From contig NZ_CP054856.1 in NCBI RefSeq assembly GCF_018417475.1, forward strand, positions 1,643,001-1,707,000: a stretch of 64,000 nt of DNA, written 5' to 3'. How positions within the stretch are numbered: the stretch's first letter is position 1; the number at the start of each line of letters is the position of its first letter. Of the stretch, positions 61,863 to 64,000 are shown one piece after another. The stretch comes from Novosphingobium decolorationis. GTDB lineage: Bacteria; Pseudomonadota; Alphaproteobacteria; Sphingomonadales; Sphingomonadaceae. The position numbers were made by a program, and so were the translations under genes. The notes below the pieces were generated by a model. It made no database searches, was not told the DNA's origin, and saw nothing but the letters and a program-made list of their open reading frames with translations.

Positions 61863-64000
61863 ATGGCACGAGCCCCATTCACCTGTCGTCGCACGGCCAG
61901 CGCCGTGATCGCCCTGGCCACGGGCCTCACCGGCCTGACCCTGAGCCCTGGCAGCGCCCATGCGCAGGACGGCGCACAGGACAGTGCGCAAGTCCACGCC
62001 CCCGAGATCATCGTGACCGCGCAGTTTCGCGAACAGCGCCTGCAGGACACGCCCATCGCCATCACCGCGACGAGCGGCGACCAGCTGGCCGCCAAGAGCG
62101 TCGACAGCGTCACCGACCTCACCGCCATCGCGCCCAACGTGAACCTGTCCGAAGCGACCGGCCTCAACGGCAGCGCGGTGCAGGCCTATATCCGCGGCAT
62201 CGGCCAGAACGATTCCAGCTTCGCGCTCGAACCGGGCGTGGGCATCTACATCGACGATGTCTATTACGGCACCACCTTCGGCGCGATCCTCGACCTCAAC
62301 GACCTTGACCGCGTCGAAGTCCTGCGCGGGCCGCAAGGCACCCTCTCGGGCAAGAACTCGATCGGCGGCTCGATCAAGCTGTTCAGCCGCAAGCCCGACG
62401 AGGTCAGCGATGGCTTCGTGGAGGCAACCACGGGCAGCTACGGCCGCATCGACCTGCGCGCGAGCGCCGGCTTCACCATTGCCGATGGGCTTTACGCGCG
62501 CATTTCAGGTGTCTCGAAACACACCGACGGCTTCTTCAAGCTCTACGACTACGGCTGCCTGAACCCCGATTCCGGCATTGCGCCGACCGTGGGTGGCGGC
62601 GACTGCCAGACCGGCACCGAGGGCGGCGTCGATGTCCAGGGCGGGCGCCTTGCGCTGCGCTATGCCCCTGTCGGATCGAGCCTCGAGATCAACCTCATCG
62701 GCGACTACGCGATGAACAAGTCCGAGCAGGTTGCCACCAAGCTGATCTATGCGAACAGCAACGACACCCGCTCCTACGACGCGGCCGATCCGATGGGCGG
62801 CGTCCCCTTCGACAGCCGCTTCCTGACCGGGCCGAAGTCCTATTCCAGTTACGCCAACTACGCCTCGGGCGGCAACTACACCACGATCTTCGGCACGCCG
62901 CTGCAAGTCGCGCCCGGCACCTTCGACACCAGCCCGCAGAGCACCGCCAAGAGCTGGGGCGTGGCCGGTACGGTCGACTTCAAGTTGACCGACTTCCTCG
63001 CCGTCAAGTCGATCACCGCCTACCGCGAGGCGAGCGGCACCTCGGGCATCGATCTCGATGGCTCGCCCCTCTCGGTGCTGGTCCAGGAGTTCGACTACGA
63101 ACACGCCCAGTTCACCCAGGAACTGCGCCTTTCCGGCCAGGTCGGCACGCTCGTCGACTTCACCGTGGGCGGCTACTATTACGATGCCGACGACAACATC
63201 GCCGGACGCTCGCTCATCCCGACCGCGATGTTCGACTTCGTGCAGGACGACCCGATCTCGAACCGCTCCGTGTCCGCCTTCGCGCACTCCGAGTTTCACC
63301 TGACGCCCGACCTCAACGTGATCGCGGGCATCCGCTACACCGACGACAAGAAGACGTACCAGTTCACCCGGCGCAATCCGGACGGCACCCTGCCCTCGGG
63401 CATTCCCCTGACGACCAACTTCCTCGTCGCGGGGCTGGACGGGGAAGTGGGCCTCTTCAAGGGCACGCGCACCGACTATCGCCTCGGCGTCAACTACCGC
63501 TTCATGCCCGAGCTGATGGTCTATGCGCAGATCGCGACGGGCTACAAGGGCGGCGGCATCAACCCGCGCCCCTACACGCCTGACCAGATCGTGCCCTTCG
63601 ATCCCGAGACGCTCACCACCTACGAGGCGGGCTTCAAGTCGGACCTCCTGAACAACCGCGTGCGCTTCAACGGCACGTTCTTCTTCAACCGGTACAAGGA
63701 TCTCCAGATCAACCGCTACTTCTGCCCGGAAAGCGTGAGCCCGACCTGCTCGCAGCCGGCCAATGCGGGCGATGCGGACGTATGGGGCCTGGAGGCCGAG
63801 CTCTTTGCCGAGCCCATCGACAACCTCACCATCGACGGCGCGATGGGCTACCTGAACTTCGACTATACCCGCGTCGATCCCACGACTTTTGTCGAAGAGG
63901 ACATGGTCGCCCCCTTCAACCCCAGCTGGCAGCTGAGCGCCGGTATGCAGTACAAGGCACAGCTAGGCGATGGCATCGGCACGCTCACCCCGCGCGTCGA
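61863..64000 (+). CDS. TonB-dependent outer-membrane receptor (partial, cut by window end)
   Basis: 712 codons are visible and the frame is open to the edge. Signal peptide ~35 residues (IALATGLTGLTLSPGSAHAQ). TonB-box-like EIIVTAQFREQRLQDTPIA, plug motif VEVLRGPQGTLSGKNSIGGSI, and beta-barrel strands with NYRFMPELMVYAQIATGYKG. RBS GGGAGAGGAA precedes ATG 61863. It resembles the receptor at 43.6 kb in plug and early barrel, but extracellular loops differ (with Cys pairs in YDYGCLNPDSG and GGGDCQTG). Probably imports the dimer processed by the upstream operon. Confidence 0.92.
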   Translation, partial: MARAPFTCRRTASAVIALATGLTGLTLSPGSAHAQDGAQDSAQVHAPEIIVTAQFREQRLQDTPIAITATSGDQLAAKSVDSVTDLTAIAPNVNLSEATGLNGSAVQAYIRGIGQNDSSFALEPGVGIYIDDVYYGTTFGAILDLNDLDRVEVLRGPQGTLSGKNSIGGSIKLFSRKPDEVSDGFVEATTGSYGRIDLRASAGFTIADGLYARISGVSKHTDGFFKLYDYGCLNPDSGIAPTVGGGDCQTGTEGGVDVQGGRLALRYAPVGSSLEINLIGDYAMNKSEQVATKLIYANSNDTRSYDAADPMGGVPFDSRFLTGPKSYSSYANYASGGNYTTIFGTPLQVAPGTFDTSPQSTAKSWGVAGTVDFKLTDFLAVKSITAYREASGTSGIDLDGSPLSVLVQEFDYEHAQFTQELRLSGQVGTLVDFTVGGYYYDADDNIAGRSLIPTAMFDFVQDDPISNRSVSAFAHSEFHLTPDLNVIAGIRYTDDKKTYQFTRRNPDGTLPSGIPLTTNFLVAGLDGEVGLFKGTRTDYRLGVNYRFMPELMVYAQIATGYKGGGINPRPYTPDQIVPFDPETLTTYEAGFKSDLLNNRVRFNGTFFFNRYKDLQINRYFCPESVSPTCSQPANAGDADVWGLEAELFAEPIDNLTIDGAMGYLNFDYTRVDPTTFVEEDMVAPFNPSWQLSAGMQYKAQLGDGIGTLTPRV

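Overview
This window looks like the chromosome of a lignin-degrading sphingomonad, most likely Novosphingobium or a close relative. The reasons are the high GC content, two TonB-dependent receptors, polyhydroxyalkanoate genes, and near-diagnostic sphingomonad lignin genes: ligF-ligE-ligG, ligM, ligW and NOV1-type lignostilbene dioxygenases. These identifications come from reading motifs and residue numbering and from remembered family sequences. No database search was run.

Left part (1-9.7 kb), housekeeping: the end of a desaturase-like gene; lptF-lptG (LPS export); clpS; a phasin and a PHA synthase; a class I/II aminotransferase; a winged-helix regulator; mobA; and tRNA-Cys(GCA).

The rest (9.9-64 kb) is an almost uninterrupted catabolic supercluster for lignin-derived dimers and their aromatic products. 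At 9.9-18.4 kb are two C-alpha-dehydrogenase-type SDRs, an MFS carrier, an NTF2-like protein (LdpA-like candidate), an aldehyde dehydrogenase, LigW and a second MFS carrier. A 1.15-kb non-coding stretch with an AT-rich island follows. At 19.5-26.6 kb are a lignostilbene dioxygenase, a divergent MarR regulator, an acyl-CoA dehydrogenase, an AAHS-type carrier, a second NTF2-like protein and a third SDR. At 26.7-33 kb the ligF-ligE-ligG-aldehyde dehydrogenase operon diverges from a Nu-class-like GST, a hotdog thioesterase, a CmcJ/NvfI-type putative Fe(II)/2OG oxygenase and a DHA2 carrier. At 34.5-37.8 kb are an XRE regulator, a beta-keto acid cleavage enzyme, a LigD-like SDR and a VOC protein. 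At 37.9-46 kb, on the minus strand, a TonB receptor is followed by two 1-bp-overlapping GSTs (BaeAB-like), a quinohemoprotein dehydrogenase lipoprotein, an amidohydrolase and an SDR. At 46.2-51 kb are a second CmcJ-type oxygenase, a small CDF-like protein, a decayed group II intron inserted in the T-tract of the ligM terminator, and ligM. At 51.2-64 kb are a second MarR regulator, a VAO/4-cresol-dehydrogenase-type flavoprotein with its cytochrome c and an unknown Tat protein, an NTF2-like protein, an NmrA-like reductase, a second quinohemoprotein, a GMC oxidoreductase, a second lignostilbene dioxygenase, and a TonB receptor cut by the window end.

Together the genes can be read as one route. 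TonB receptors import oligomers. Periplasmic PQQ and flavin enzymes oxidise side chains. MFS carriers bring products inward. SDRs oxidise C-alpha, GSTs cleave beta-O-4 ethers, and aldehyde dehydrogenases, the BKACE and the thioesterase shorten the C3 chain to vanillate. NTF2-like proteins with dioxygenases handle stilbene-forming dimers, LigW removes a 5-carboxyl group, and LigM O-demethylates. Two different palindromic operator-like motifs, each repeated at several promoters, suggest at least two local regulons, perhaps run by the two MarR proteins. A dispersed two-part palindromic (REP-like) repeat occurs between genes.
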